NCBI RefSeq assembly: GCF_025336485.1
Contig: NZ_JAODAB010000019.1
Location: forward strand, 1 to 64,000
Reading direction: 5' to 3'
DNA length: 64,000 nt
Origin: Pseudomonas citri
Lineage (GTDB): Bacteria; Pseudomonadota; Gammaproteobacteria; Pseudomonadales; Pseudomonadaceae
Positions 18,823-27,667 of this stretch are shown piece by piece. The stretch's first letter is position 1, and each line of letters starts with the position of its first letter. The notes below the pieces were generated by a model, which saw only the letters and a list, made by a program, of their open reading frames with translations, was not told the origin of the DNA and did no database searches. The translations under genes were made by a program, and so were the position numbers.

Positions 18823-18986
18823 GAAGGTTAGAGGGTTGGGGGGGGAGCGTCAATGAAAGCCGCCGCGGGCGCCGCATCGAACATTGGCCCCGATCAATAA
18901 AATGACGTCAATCTTGTGCCACGCTACGGCAAGTGATATCAAATAGGCATCACTTCCCGATATCACAATAACAAGAGGGCAACTGT

Positions 18987-19571
18987 ATGCAAGGCATGAT
19001 CATCAGCAATCCCAAGCTGGAATTCCTGCGCCCGCTGCTGGAGCGCTGGTTCGATTGCATCGACCGCTACAACGCCGTACGCGGCGATAACGACAGCCCT
19101 TATTGGTTCGATGAAAAGGCCAACCTGGGATTGCTGTCGGCGGCAGCCTGGATGGCCGAGATGGTCACGCTGCAGGACGCCCCCACCCGCAAGCAAAATG
19201 AAGAAGGCGAACGCAACGCTCGCGCCCACCTGTTCATCGCCAGCAGCGAGGAGCGCGCCTTCATCCAGGCCACTCAGCGCTGGCCGCGGGTCAAGAGCCT
19301 CAACCTGACCCAACCGCTGCTCGAGGCCACGTGCGATGCCAAGCGCATCAGCTACGCCAGCGACTTGCGACTAGGCTGCCTGTTCGTCGCCCCGCAAAAA
19401 GCCCAGCAAAGCACCACCCCCGAAGAATTGCAGGACATGGTCGACGAACTGCAAAAGGAAACCACCTGCGCCGTAGCCTGGTACTTCCCCTACGCCTACC
19501 GCAAGTTGCGCAACGAGGCCGGCAACTATCATCCGGGCATCGCTGTGTTGTTCAAGCAGGCGCATGGTTGA
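18987..19571 (+). CDS. Unknown protein, 194 aa
   Basis: I do not recognise the family. The product is soluble by appearance: no signal peptide or membrane helix, with mixed charge. Notable phrases are LERWFDCIDRYNAV and DSPYWFDEKANLGLLSAAAW near the N-terminus, which look helical, and WYFPYAYRKLRNEAGNYHP near the C-terminus. ATG 18987 follows AAGAGGGCAACTGT, giving an acceptable ribosome site. It stands alone, divergent from the cob riboswitch region. Codon use matches the core genes, so it is probably a genus-level conserved gene. Confidence 0.75.
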   Translation: MQGMIISNPKLEFLRPLLERWFDCIDRYNAVRGDNDSPYWFDEKANLGLLSAAAWMAEMVTLQDAPTRKQNEEGERNARAHLFIASSEERAFIQATQRWPRVKSLNLTQPLLEATCDAKRISYASDLRLGCLFVAPQKAQQSTTPEELQDMVDELQKETTCAVAWYFPYAYRKLRNEAGNYHPGIAVLFKQAHG

Positions 19572-19637
19572 CGGGTTGAACCATCGCTCGTCTACGCTTC
19601 TCTATGAATAACCACATGCATTCATAGGGAAGCCAGC

Positions 19638-20948
19638 ATGCTCAAGCCATCCCATCTTTTGATCGTCACCCTGGCCGCCGGGCTGGTCGCTTGTGGCGAG
19701 TCATCCACGCTGCAGGTGTCCGATGGCAGCGGCCCTTCGCCGAAACTGCCCGAGCCGAACAAAACCTTCATCCCCACCGTCAACATCGCCGAAGCGGTCG
19801 GCTGGCCGGACGGCGTCAAACCCACCCCGGCCCCAGGCCTGCAAGTGGCTGCGTTCGCCGACAGCCTTGACCACCCGCGCTGGCTCTACGTGCTGCCCAA
19901 TGGCGACGTGCTGGTGGCCGAAACCAACGCCCCGCCCAAGCCGGACGACGGCAAGGGCATCCGTGGCTGGGTGATGAAAAAAGTCATGGGCCGCGCTGGC
20001 GCCGGAGTGCCCAGCCCCAATCGCATCACACTCCTGCGCGACGCCAATCACGATGGCGTCGCCGAAACCCGCTCGGTGTTCCTGGAAAACCTCAACTCGC
20101 CGTTCGGCATGACCCTGGTGGGCAATGACCTGTACGTGGCTGACACCGACCGACTGATTCGCTTCCCCTATAAAGAAGGCGACACCCAGATCAAGGCGCC
20201 TGCGACCAAGGTCGTCGACTTGCCGGGTGGCCCCCTCAATCATCACTGGACCAAGAACGTGATCGCCAGTCGCGACGGCAGCAAGCTGTATGTCACCACC
20301 GGCTCGAACAGCAACGTCGCGGAAAACGGCATGGCGGCCGAGGAAGGTCGCGCGGCGATCTGGGAAGTGGACCGCGCCAGTGGCAGCCACCGCATCTTCG
20401 CCTCAGGCTTGCGCAACCCCAACGGCCTGGCCTGGGAACCGCGCAGCGGCGCGCTATGGACCGCGGTGAACGAGCGGGACGAAATCGGCAGCGACCTGGT
20501 CCCGGACTACATCACCTCGGTCAAGGACGGCGCGTTCTATGGCTGGCCCTATAGCTATTATGGGCAGCACGTCGATGTCCGGGTCGAACCGCAGAACCCG
20601 GACCTGGTGGCCAAGGCCATCGCCCCCGACTACGCCGTAGGCCCCCACACGGCCTCACTGGGCTTGAGCTTCGCCGAAGGCAGCACCCTGCCCGCCCCGT
20701 TTACCGAAGGGGCATTTATCGGGCAGCACGGCTCCTGGAACCGCAAGCCCCACAGTGGCTACAAAGTGATTTTCGTACCGTTCAAGGATGGCAAACCGGT
20801 GGGGCAACCGCTGGACGTGTTGACTGGCTTCTTGAACGCCGATGAAAAGGCCCAGGGCCGGCCGGTGGGCGTGGTGATCGACAAGCAGGGAGGTCTGTTG
20901 GTGGCCGACGATGTGGGGAACAAGATCTGGCGGGTGTCAGGTAAATAA
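19638..20948 (+). CDS. Sorbosone/PQQ-type sugar dehydrogenase family lipoprotein
   Basis: The 436-residue precursor begins with a lipoprotein signal (LAAGLVAC, Cys19). The mature part is a six-bladed beta-propeller of the glucose/sorbosone dehydrogenase family: VAAFADSLDHPRWLYVLPNG, VFLENLNSPFGMTLVGNDLY, SGLRNPNGLAWEP, FIGQHGSWNRKPHSGYKV and VADDVGNKIWRV. Family members oxidise aldoses or sorbosone with PQQ, but many bacterial homologues are uncharacterised and may simply bind sugars, so the substrate is not claimed. Predicted to be anchored in the periplasm. AGGGAAG precedes the ATG. Single gene, no PQQ genes nearby. Confidence 0.85.
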   Translation: MLKPSHLLIVTLAAGLVACGESSTLQVSDGSGPSPKLPEPNKTFIPTVNIAEAVGWPDGVKPTPAPGLQVAAFADSLDHPRWLYVLPNGDVLVAETNAPPKPDDGKGIRGWVMKKVMGRAGAGVPSPNRITLLRDANHDGVAETRSVFLENLNSPFGMTLVGNDLYVADTDRLIRFPYKEGDTQIKAPATKVVDLPGGPLNHHWTKNVIASRDGSKLYVTTGSNSNVAENGMAAEEGRAAIWEVDRASGSHRIFASGLRNPNGLAWEPRSGALWTAVNERDEIGSDLVPDYITSVKDGAFYGWPYSYYGQHVDVRVEPQNPDLVAKAIAPDYAVGPHTASLGLSFAEGSTLPAPFTEGAFIGQHGSWNRKPHSGYKVIFVPFKDGKPVGQPLDVLTGFLNADEKAQGRPVGVVIDKQGGLLVADDVGNKIWRVSGK

Positions 20949-20998
20949 TCTGCTGAAGAAGCTGAGCCGAACACCGGCCAAAGAGATCTTTTTAATCC

Positions 20999-21532
20999 TC
21001 AGGGAATACGCGCCAGACTCTCCGGCTGCAACACCCGCTTGGCGCTCAGATAGGCTTTCTGCCAGTAAGCCTTGGACAGGCTGTCGAGTTTGACCGTACC
21101 GCCAGTGGCTGGCGCGTGGACGAAGCGCCCTTCGCCGACATAGATCCCGGCATGGCTGACTTGGGACCCGCCGTTGGTGGCGAAGAACACCAGGTCGCCG
21201 GTCTGCAGCGCGTCCTTGCCCACTTCTGGCGCCCGCATGCTGATCATTTCACGTGTGGAACGTGGCAGGGAAATACCGGCGGCGTCGCGGTAGACGTAGC
21301 CAATCAGGCCGCTGCAATCGAAACCAGAATCAGGGGTATTGCCGCCCCAGCGATACGGCGTGCCCACCAGTCCCAGCGCCCGGAAGAGCACGTCTTCGGC
21401 GGCCGGGGAAGCAGGCTGCGAAGGGGCGAAGACCACCGGAGCCCGCACGGGCGCGGGGGGTGGCGTGCGGCTGGCGCAAGCGCTGAGCAGCGCGGCAATC
21501 AATAGGAGAGCGAAGCGGGCCGGCGTCGTCAT
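20999..21532 (-). CDS. NlpC/P60 cell-wall endopeptidase lipoprotein (first of a tandem pair)
   Basis: The 177-residue lipoprotein starts MTTPARFALLLIAALLSAC (lipobox Cys19), then a Pro-rich linker and an NlpC/P60 domain. Catalytic elements are visible: FDCSGLIGYVY (nucleophile Cys), VSHAGIYVG (His) and GRFVHAPATGG (third residue). The family cleaves gamma-D-Glu-diaminopimelate or related peptide bonds in peptidoglycan. The start is placed at the ATG with AGGA about 11 bases upstream; an extra 16 residues are possible but would precede the signal peptide. It lies just downstream of a similar gene at 21699-22331, with two hairpins between. Confidence 0.9.
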   Translation of the reverse strand: MTTPARFALLLIAALLSACASRTPPPAPVRAPVVFAPSQPASPAAEDVLFRALGLVGTPYRWGGNTPDSGFDCSGLIGYVYRDAAGISLPRSTREMISMRAPEVGKDALQTGDLVFFATNGGSQVSHAGIYVGEGRFVHAPATGGTVKLDSLSKAYWQKAYLSAKRVLQPESLARIP

Positions 21533-21587
21533 ATGCAGAACAATCCTGATCGGGATGCGGCTTTTTTCTGCCGTGGACATGAAAACA

Positions 21588-21615
21588 AATCCGCCTGCGT
21601 AAACGCAGGCGGATT
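21588..21615 (-). terminator. Intrinsic terminator of the distal NlpC/P60 gene
   Basis: Perfect 12-base arms (aatccgcctgcg and cgcaggcggatt) enclose a 4-base loop, followed on the minus strand by TTTGTTTTC. This is a good rho-independent terminator for the gene ending at 21699. It lies only about 55 bases upstream of the next gene's ATG. Confidence 0.8.
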
Positions 21616-21648
21616 GCCATCAATCAATGATCATGGATTCTAGCGGCT

Positions 21649-21687
21649 ATAGGGCAAACTTCAAGTAACACTTTAAGTTTGCCCTAT
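21649..21687. repeat. 13-bp perfect inverted repeat between tandem NlpC/P60 genes
   Basis: Arms atagggcaaactt (21649-21661) and aagtttgccctat (21675-21687) are perfect complements separated by 13 bases, starting 11 bases after the stop of the 21699 gene. There is no U-tract. It could be a transcript-end stabiliser, or an operator for the downstream NlpC/P60 gene at 20999-21532. Confidence 0.6.
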
Positions 21688-21698
21688 GAACTGTGCGC

Positions 21699-22331
21699 TT
21701 ACTTGCGGGCAGTCATCACAGTCGGGGCCATGGCGAGGGCGCGCTTGGCTTCGATGAAGGTCTTGTTCCAGTAGCTGTCGCCCAGGCTGTCGATTCGCAC
21801 GCCACCGCTGCGGCGGCTGCTGGAATGGATGAACTGGTTGTCACCCAGGTAGATACCGGCGTGACTGACGCGACCGCGACGACCGCTGGTGCTGAAGAAC
21901 AGCAGGTCACCCGGTTCCAGTTGGTTGCGCGCGACCAATGGAGCGTTCACGTTGATCATTTCGCGGGTGGAGCGTGGCAGGTTCATGCCGGCTTCTTCGC
22001 GGAACAGATAGCCGATGAAACCACTGCAATCGAAGCCGGCTTCAGAGGTACCGCCAAAACGGTAGCGGGTGCCGATCAACGACATGCCGCGCTCCAGGAT
22101 GCTGTCAGCCAGCACAGGGAGCTGATAAGGCTTGCTGCCGGCGAAGGCTGCCAGCTCTTTGTCGTTGGCCATTTCTTCCTGGAACGAAACCGAGGAAGAG
22201 GAAGACTGGGCGGTAACGGAATTCTTGACCTGTGCTTGTGGCGCTTGCTGGGACACTGGAGAGTGAGCAGCGCAACCGAACAGCAGGGTAACGAGTGCGA
22301 GAGGCACGAGGGGTGCGAAGCGCTTTAGCAT
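21699..22331 (-). CDS. NlpC/P60 cell-wall endopeptidase lipoprotein (second of a tandem pair)
   Basis: The 210-residue protein has a lipoprotein signal (VTLLFGC, Cys20), a linker with a run of serines, and an NlpC/P60 domain. The domain shows YRFGGTSEAGFDCSGFIGYL (Cys), RVSHAGIYLGDNQFIHSSS (His and third residue) and LPRSTREM shared with the neighbour. The start MLKRFAPLVPLAL is chosen over an upstream extension rich in unlikely residues. The two adjacent genes share LPRSTREMI and SHAGIY and appear to be an old tandem duplication with separate transcription signals. Confidence 0.9.
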   Translation of the reverse strand: MLKRFAPLVPLALVTLLFGCAAHSPVSQQAPQAQVKNSVTAQSSSSSVSFQEEMANDKELAAFAGSKPYQLPVLADSILERGMSLIGTRYRFGGTSEAGFDCSGFIGYLFREEAGMNLPRSTREMINVNAPLVARNQLEPGDLLFFSTSGRRGRVSHAGIYLGDNQFIHSSSRRSGGVRIDSLGDSYWNKTFIEAKRALAMAPTVMTARK

Positions 22332-22543
22332 GGGCACGACCGTGGCTGAAGTAGTAAAGATGGCGAGACTATGCCCTCTATCAACCTCATTTGCAAATTC
22401 AATCGATAAAAATGTGACTTTCCGTTTTTGCATTTACATCTAAGCGCTTAAGCCCATTGCAAACGTCACGCAGCCTGCAACCCAGCAGCGCCGCGGGTTT
22501 CACTGCGCCCAGAACAGGCCATGAGCCACTATTTTCGCTGGTT

Positions 22544-23248
22544 CTACCAGCCCAAGGTTTCTTTCAAGAAAGGAATGGTCAGCTTGCGCTGAGCCTGGAG
22601 CGAGGCCTGGTCGAGGCGTTCGAGCAATTCGAACAGTGCGCTCATGCTGCGGGTGCCACGGGTGAGAATGAAATGCCCGACCTCATCGGTCAGGTGCAGA
22701 CCACGCCGGGAGGCACGCAACTGCAAGGCGCGCAGCTTGTCTTCATCGGAGAGCGGGCGCATCTGGAAAATCAGCGCCAGGGTGAGACGGGATTTGAGAT
22801 CCGCCAGTTTTACCGGCAGTTCCCGCGGCGATGTGGAAGCGGCAATCAACAGCCGCCGTCCGCTGTCACGCAACCGATTGAACAGATGAAACAGCGCCTC
22901 TTCCCAATCGGCTTTGCCAGCCACTGCCTGGAGGTCATCCAGGCACACCAGTTCGTATTGTTCAAGGTGATCGAGGATTTCAACGCCGCGATCCATCAGC
23001 TCGGTCAACGGCAGGTATACGGCCGGCTCGCCCATTTGCTCGAAGCGCAAGCAAGCGGCCTGCAACAGGTGCGTGCGCCCTACCCCGTCCTTGCCCCACA
23101 GGTAGATCAGGCTCTCGGTCCAGCCAGCGTCGGCTTCGCAAAGCCGCTCGACATAGCCGAGTGCAGCGGCATTGGCGCCTGGGTAGTAATTGATAAAGGT
23201 GGCGTCATCACGCAGACGCACACCTAGGGGCAGTTGAATCGGTTTCAT
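22544..23248 (-). CDS. hda: DnaA regulatory inactivator Hda
   Basis: AAA+ DnaA homologue that, with the DNA-loaded beta clamp, stimulates hydrolysis of DnaA-bound ATP to prevent re-initiation. The 234-residue protein begins MKPIQLPLGVRL, which contains the N-terminal clamp-binding motif (QLPLGV). The Walker A region reads WGKDGVGRTHLLQA with Arg in place of the usual Lys; Hda of E. coli also has Arg here, so this is not a defect. Sensor and C-terminal pieces include RPLSDEDKLRALQLRA and RKLTIPFLKETL. It follows a PerM-type transporter gene on the same strand. Confidence 0.93.
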   Translation of the reverse strand: MKPIQLPLGVRLRDDATFINYYPGANAAALGYVERLCEADAGWTESLIYLWGKDGVGRTHLLQAACLRFEQMGEPAVYLPLTELMDRGVEILDHLEQYELVCLDDLQAVAGKADWEEALFHLFNRLRDSGRRLLIAASTSPRELPVKLADLKSRLTLALIFQMRPLSDEDKLRALQLRASRRGLHLTDEVGHFILTRGTRSMSALFELLERLDQASLQAQRKLTIPFLKETLGW

Positions 23249-23416
23249 GCGGACTGAACAGTTCCCAAGGAACCGCTAGTGGCCTCTGTGTAAGGTGTGC
23301 AAAGTCTATACCCGTGAGGCGGACCGCACAATGCGCCGGACCACGAGCAAAATCAAAGGTTTGCAACCACTGGAACAGGCGGCGCCGGTTTCCCTGCGCC
23401 GCATGTGCCACTCGCC

Positions 23417-24490
23417 CTACAAATCAGGGTCTTCGACGCCGCTGTAGATGTCCGACTCCTTGTACACCTCGTGTACATGACGCAGCAGCACCATGATCAC
23501 CGCCGCCACCGGCAGCGCCAGCAGGATTCCTGTGAAGCCGAACAACTCGCCACCCGCCAGGATCGCGAAGATCACCGCCACAGGATGCAAACCAATGCGA
23601 TCGCCCACCAGCAACGGCGTGAGCACCATGCCTTCCAGCATCTGGCCGACCATGAACACCGCCACGATGCCGACCATCGGGTACAGATCGCCGCCAAACT
23701 GGAACAACCCGGCGATCAACGCCGCGCCGATACCAATCACAAACCCCATGTAAGGCACGATGGCCGCCAGCCCGGCGATCATGCCGATCAACAGCCCCAG
23801 CTCCAGCCCCACCAGCATCAAGCCAGCGGCATAGATGAAGCCCAGGGCGACCATGACCAGCAACTGCCCACGCACGAACGCCCCGAGTACTTCATGGCAT
23901 TCACCGGTGAGCGTCATGATGCGCGCCTCCCGGTGACGCGGCAGCAGGTTGCGGATCCTGGCCATCATCACGTCCCAGTCCCGCAGCAGATAGAAGGCCA
24001 CCACCGGGATCAGCACCAGGTTCGCCAACCAGCCGATCAACGCCAGGCTCGAGGCCGTGGCCTGGCTCAATACCACGCCGACGATGTCGGTGGTCTGGCC
24101 CATGTGCTCACTGATGGCCGCCTTGACCTTGTCGAACTTCCAGAAGCCGTCCGACAGCCCCAGTTTCGACTGTACCCACGGCACTGCGATGTGCTGCAAC
24201 CAGTCGAGCATCTGCGGCGCCAGCTCGTACAAGCGCACCAGTTGCTTGGCGAGCATGGGGATCAGCACCAGCAGCAAAGCGCTCACTATCAAGGTGAACA
24301 GGGCAAACACCGCCACCACGCCCCACGTGCGCGACAGGCCGATTTTTTCCAGGCGATCCACCACCGGATCGAAGAGATACGCCAGCAACAAGGCAACCAG
24401 GAACGGCGTGAGAATCGGGTGCAGCAGATAGATAAACGCGAACAGCAGGGCCACCCCGCCCAACCAGAACCAACGTCGCGTGTCGCCCAT
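23417..24490 (-). CDS. AI-2E / PerM family transporter
   Basis: The 357-residue inner-membrane protein has an N-terminal pair of helices, a soluble stretch (residues about 90-150) and a C-terminal block of several helices with the family phrases FVRGQLLVMVALGFIYA and GFVIGIGAALIAGLFQ. The AI-2E exporter family includes putative autoinducer-2 exporters and sodium/proton antiporters; which applies is not visible. ATG 24490 is used rather than a TTG two codons upstream. The C-terminal tail is acidic (YSGVEDPDL). It sits between a DUF2066 gene and hda, a conserved Pseudomonas arrangement. Confidence 0.88.
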   Translation of the reverse strand: MGDTRRWFWLGGVALLFAFIYLLHPILTPFLVALLLAYLFDPVVDRLEKIGLSRTWGVVAVFALFTLIVSALLLVLIPMLAKQLVRLYELAPQMLDWLQHIAVPWVQSKLGLSDGFWKFDKVKAAISEHMGQTTDIVGVVLSQATASSLALIGWLANLVLIPVVAFYLLRDWDVMMARIRNLLPRHREARIMTLTGECHEVLGAFVRGQLLVMVALGFIYAAGLMLVGLELGLLIGMIAGLAAIVPYMGFVIGIGAALIAGLFQFGGDLYPMVGIVAVFMVGQMLEGMVLTPLLVGDRIGLHPVAVIFAILAGGELFGFTGILLALPVAAVIMVLLRHVHEVYKESDIYSGVEDPDL

Positions 24491-24518
24491 GAACAACTCC
24501 TATATAAAGAAAGAAAAC

Positions 24519-25577
24519 CTACCAGCGAAACCGCAGGCTGGGCGTCAGCGCAGGTGCTGGTGCTGGTGCCGCCACGGGAACCGAGCCATCGGCCGCGGGT
24601 TGAGCCGCGGGCGCAACAGCCTCGCCAGCTGGAATCTCCTGCAATTTCGCCAGGGCCAGTTGCGCTTTCAACTGCTCGGTGCTGCCGCTGACCCGATAAA
24701 CCACCCGATCATCCTCGACCCGCTGCAATTGCCCGCCGAACGGTTCGAGCAACCGCCCAAGCATCGCGTAACGCTCCAGGTTCATGCCTTGCACTTCCAG
24801 CACTTGCTCGGTGGCCACGCCCGGCTTGGCGACGAAACGCGGCGCCAGGCGTTGGCTCACCGCCAGCATGATCGTGTCGGCCAGGGCGGCAGGGTCGGCG
24901 CCCTCGGCGTTGCCCTGCTCGCGCTGATCCCCCAGCCACAGTCGCCAGGTGCCGCGCCATTGACCGCCCTCTTCCTTGGCATGCACCGCCAGCAAGGCGT
25001 CGGCGCCATAGCGCTCCGAGGCCTGGCGCAACGGGGCCGGGTCGCCGCCCTCCAGGTTCGGCGCCGTAGCGACGATTTGCTCGCTCAGGTCCGCCAGCGG
25101 CAGGTGCAGAGGCAAACCGCGGTGCTGGGCGGCGCGACGCAGCGGCGTGGCGCTGGCCTGGCCATCGCCCACCAGACTGGAACCTTCGGCCGAATCATTC
25201 AGCCACCAACCGAGGATCGAAGGCCGGTTCGCGCCCCACAGCGACAGCCCGGCCGAGCGCAATGCCCGATCAGTGCTGACGGGGTCGAAGTCCACCTTCA
25301 GGCTTTCGGGAGGCCCGGCGTCGTAGCCGTACTGAAGAATGATCTGCTGCGGATCCTGGCGGATCGCCGCCAGGCCAGGGCTCTGGACGGCTTTCGCGTC
25401 ACCGGTCAGGCGCAGCACCAGCGCGTCCAGGGCGCGCAGCGTCGCCTGGTCACGCTCTTGCGGCGCCTGGCTGGCGACCGGTTCGAGCACTTGATAAAGG
25501 CCATTGAGGGTTTCGGCATGGCTCGCCAGGCTGATCAGCGACAAGCAGCTCACGGACAAGAATTTATACAAACGCAT
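24519..25577 (-). CDS. DUF2066 domain protein, exported
   Basis: The 352-residue precursor starts MRLYKFLSVSCLSLISLASHA, a clear Sec signal peptide. The mature part is the DUF2066 family (LNGLYQVLEPVASQAPQERDQATLRALDAL is its start, quoted in part: LYQVLEPVASQ), of unknown function, ending in an Ala/Pro-rich linker and LRFRW. An upstream in-frame extension was rejected because the signal peptide begins at 25577. It lies 28 bases before the PerM-type gene on the same strand, so co-transcription is likely, and divergent from purM. Confidence 0.85.
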   Translation of the reverse strand: MRLYKFLSVSCLSLISLASHAETLNGLYQVLEPVASQAPQERDQATLRALDALVLRLTGDAKAVQSPGLAAIRQDPQQIILQYGYDAGPPESLKVDFDPVSTDRALRSAGLSLWGANRPSILGWWLNDSAEGSSLVGDGQASATPLRRAAQHRGLPLHLPLADLSEQIVATAPNLEGGDPAPLRQASERYGADALLAVHAKEEGGQWRGTWRLWLGDQREQGNAEGADPAALADTIMLAVSQRLAPRFVAKPGVATEQVLEVQGMNLERYAMLGRLLEPFGGQLQRVEDDRVVYRVSGSTEQLKAQLALAKLQEIPAGEAVAPAAQPAADGSVPVAAPAPAPALTPSLRFRW

Positions 25578-25944
25578 GGAAGATTCCCGGACATAGCGGC
25601 TGGAACAGGCCGAATGAAGAAAATTGAGCATGGCTGTGACCACGGCACCCGGCAAAACATTCACACGCCCGATGGAAGTTTCGCAACGGTCATCACCATA
25701 GCCGGTTATCGCTACACCTTATACAGACGCACCCCACAGTACCAATACAAGAAATATCGGTTTTTTTTCGGCGGATATGTCCCTGCCCGTCGGCGCGAGG
25801 ATGGCCGCTGCCCCACAAGCCTGATAAAATCGCGCGCCTTCGCAGACCGGCAACGGCAGGGCACCCGGAATAATTCGCACAACGGTTATTCACCGCCCCT
25901 GACAGTCGGTCGTTACCCAGAAATTCCCCCTAAAGGCCTGGATC
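25578..25944. other. Intergenic region between DUF2066 gene and purM
   Basis: A 367-base gap holding divergent transcription starts. On the plus strand CTGATAAAAT (25821-25830) resembles a -10 region for purM, but I see no convincing -35. AAAGG precedes the purM ATG by about 10 bases. No PurR-like palindrome was seen and no coding sequence is convincing. Confidence 0.4.
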
Positions 25945-27003
25945 ATGAGCAAGCAACCCTCCCTGAGCTACAAGGACGCCGGTGTAGACATCGACGCCGG
26001 TGAAGCATTGGTCGAACGCATCAAGAGCGTCGCCAAGCGCACTGCGCGCCCGGAAGTCATGGGCGGCCTGGGCGGTTTCGGCGCCCTCTGCGAGATCCCG
26101 GCCGGCTACAAGCAACCGGTGCTGGTCTCGGGCACCGACGGCGTTGGCACCAAGCTGCGCCTGGCCCTGAACCTGAACAAACACGACAGCATCGGCATCG
26201 ACCTGGTGGCCATGTGCGTGAATGACCTGGTGGTCTGCGGCGCCGAGCCACTGTTCTTCCTCGACTACTACGCCACCGGCAAGCTGAACGTCGACACCGC
26301 CGCCCAGGTCGTGACCGGCATCGGCGCCGGCTGCGAGCTGTCCGGCTGCTCCCTGGTCGGCGGCGAAACCGCTGAAATGCCCGGCATGTACGAAGGCGAA
26401 GACTACGACCTGGCCGGTTTCTGCGTCGGCGTCGTGGAGAAGTCCGAGATCATCGACGGCTCGAAAGTCGCTACCGGTGACGCCCTGCTCGCCTTGCCAT
26501 CCTCCGGCCCACATTCCAACGGCTACTCGCTGATCCGCAAGATCATCGAAGTGTCCGGCGCCGACATCGAAAACACCCAGCTCGACGGCAAGCCGCTGAC
26601 CGACCTGCTGATGGCGCCGACCCGCATCTACGTCAAGCCGCTGCTCAAGCTGATCAAGGACACCGGCGCGGTCAAGGCCATGGCCCACATCACCGGCGGC
26701 GGCCTGCTGGACAACATCCCCCGCGTACTGCCAAAAGGCGCCCAGGCGGTGGTGGACGTGGCGAGCTGGACCCGCCCGGCGGTGTTCGACTGGTTGCAGG
26801 AAAAAGGCAACGTCGACGAAACCGAAATGCACCGCGTACTGAACTGCGGCGTGGGCATGGTGATCTGCGTGGCCCAGGAGCACGTCGAGAAAGCCCTGAA
26901 CGTACTGCGTGAAGCCGGCGAGCAGCCATGGGTCATCGGCCAGATCGCCGCTGCCGCTGAAGGCGCTGCCCAGGTCGAGTTGAAAAACCTTAAGGCTCAC
27001 TGA
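25945..27003 (+). CDS. purM: Phosphoribosylformylglycinamidine cyclo-ligase
   Basis: ATP-dependent closure of FGAM to aminoimidazole ribotide, the fifth step of purine synthesis. The 352-residue length is normal. Signatures: SYKDAGVDIDAGEALVERIK at the N-terminus, VSGTDGVGTKLRLA near residue 60, DLVAMCVNDLVVCGAEPLFF near 90 and HITGGGLLDNIPRVLP near 250. Its TGA shares one base with the purN ATG, indicating coupled translation. Confidence 0.98.
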   Translation: MSKQPSLSYKDAGVDIDAGEALVERIKSVAKRTARPEVMGGLGGFGALCEIPAGYKQPVLVSGTDGVGTKLRLALNLNKHDSIGIDLVAMCVNDLVVCGAEPLFFLDYYATGKLNVDTAAQVVTGIGAGCELSGCSLVGGETAEMPGMYEGEDYDLAGFCVGVVEKSEIIDGSKVATGDALLALPSSGPHSNGYSLIRKIIEVSGADIENTQLDGKPLTDLLMAPTRIYVKPLLKLIKDTGAVKAMAHITGGGLLDNIPRVLPKGAQAVVDVASWTRPAVFDWLQEKGNVDETEMHRVLNCGVGMVICVAQEHVEKALNVLREAGEQPWVIGQIAAAAEGAAQVELKNLKAH

Positions 27004-27659
27004 TGCAGATGTCTGCGACCTGTGATGTCGTGGTGCTGTTGTCCGGCACCGGAAGTAACCTGCAGGCCCTGATCGACAGCTCACGGACCGGCGACAGCCC
27101 GGTCCGTATCCGCGCGGTGATTTCCAACCGCGCCGATGCCTACGGCCTGCAACGTGCCAAGGACGCGGGAATCGACACCCGCGTCCTGGATCACAAGACG
27201 TTCGAGAGCCGTGAGGCCTTCGACGCCGCCCTGATCGAACAGATCGACGCTTTCAATCCGCAACTGGTGGTCCTGGCCGGTTTCATGCGCATCCTCAGTG
27301 CCGGTTTCGTACGCCACTACCAGGGGCGCCTGTTCAATATCCATCCCTCGCTGCTACCCAAATACAAAGGGTTACACACTCATCAGCGGGCCTTGGAGGC
27401 CGGAGACACTGAGCACGGCTGCTCGGTGCACTTCGTCACCGAGGAACTCGATGGCGGGCCTCTGGTCGTACAGGCAGTAATACCGGTAGAGTTGCACGAC
27501 ACGCCGCAAAGCCTGGCGCAACGGGTTCACGCCCGGGAGCACCAGATCTACCCGATGGCCGTGCGTTGGTTTGCCGAAGGACGGCTGACCCTGGATGATC
27601 GCGGTGCTTCACTGGACGGCCAGTTGCTCGCCGCCAGCGGCCATTTGATTCGAGACTAG
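27003..27659 (+). CDS. purN: Phosphoribosylglycinamide formyltransferase (folate-dependent)
   Basis: Transfers formyl from 10-formyl-THF to GAR, the third step of purine synthesis. The 218-residue protein has VVLLSGTGSNLQALID for phosphate binding, and the catalytic Asn/His region LFNIHPSLLPKYKGLHTH with the following acidic residue in the EELDGGPLV region. The start overlaps the purM stop by one base; a second Met two codons on is also possible. It is the second gene of purMN. Confidence 0.97.
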   Translation: MQMSATCDVVVLLSGTGSNLQALIDSSRTGDSPVRIRAVISNRADAYGLQRAKDAGIDTRVLDHKTFESREAFDAALIEQIDAFNPQLVVLAGFMRILSAGFVRHYQGRLFNIHPSLLPKYKGLHTHQRALEAGDTEHGCSVHFVTEELDGGPLVVQAVIPVELHDTPQSLAQRVHAREHQIYPMAVRWFAEGRLTLDDRGASLDGQLLAASGHLIRD

Positions 27660-27667
27660 GAGATTTT

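Noticed and set aside
22922..23110. Hda Walker A lysine replaced by arginine, suspected inactivating mutation
   Set aside because: E. coli Hda also has Arg in this position, so it is a family feature.
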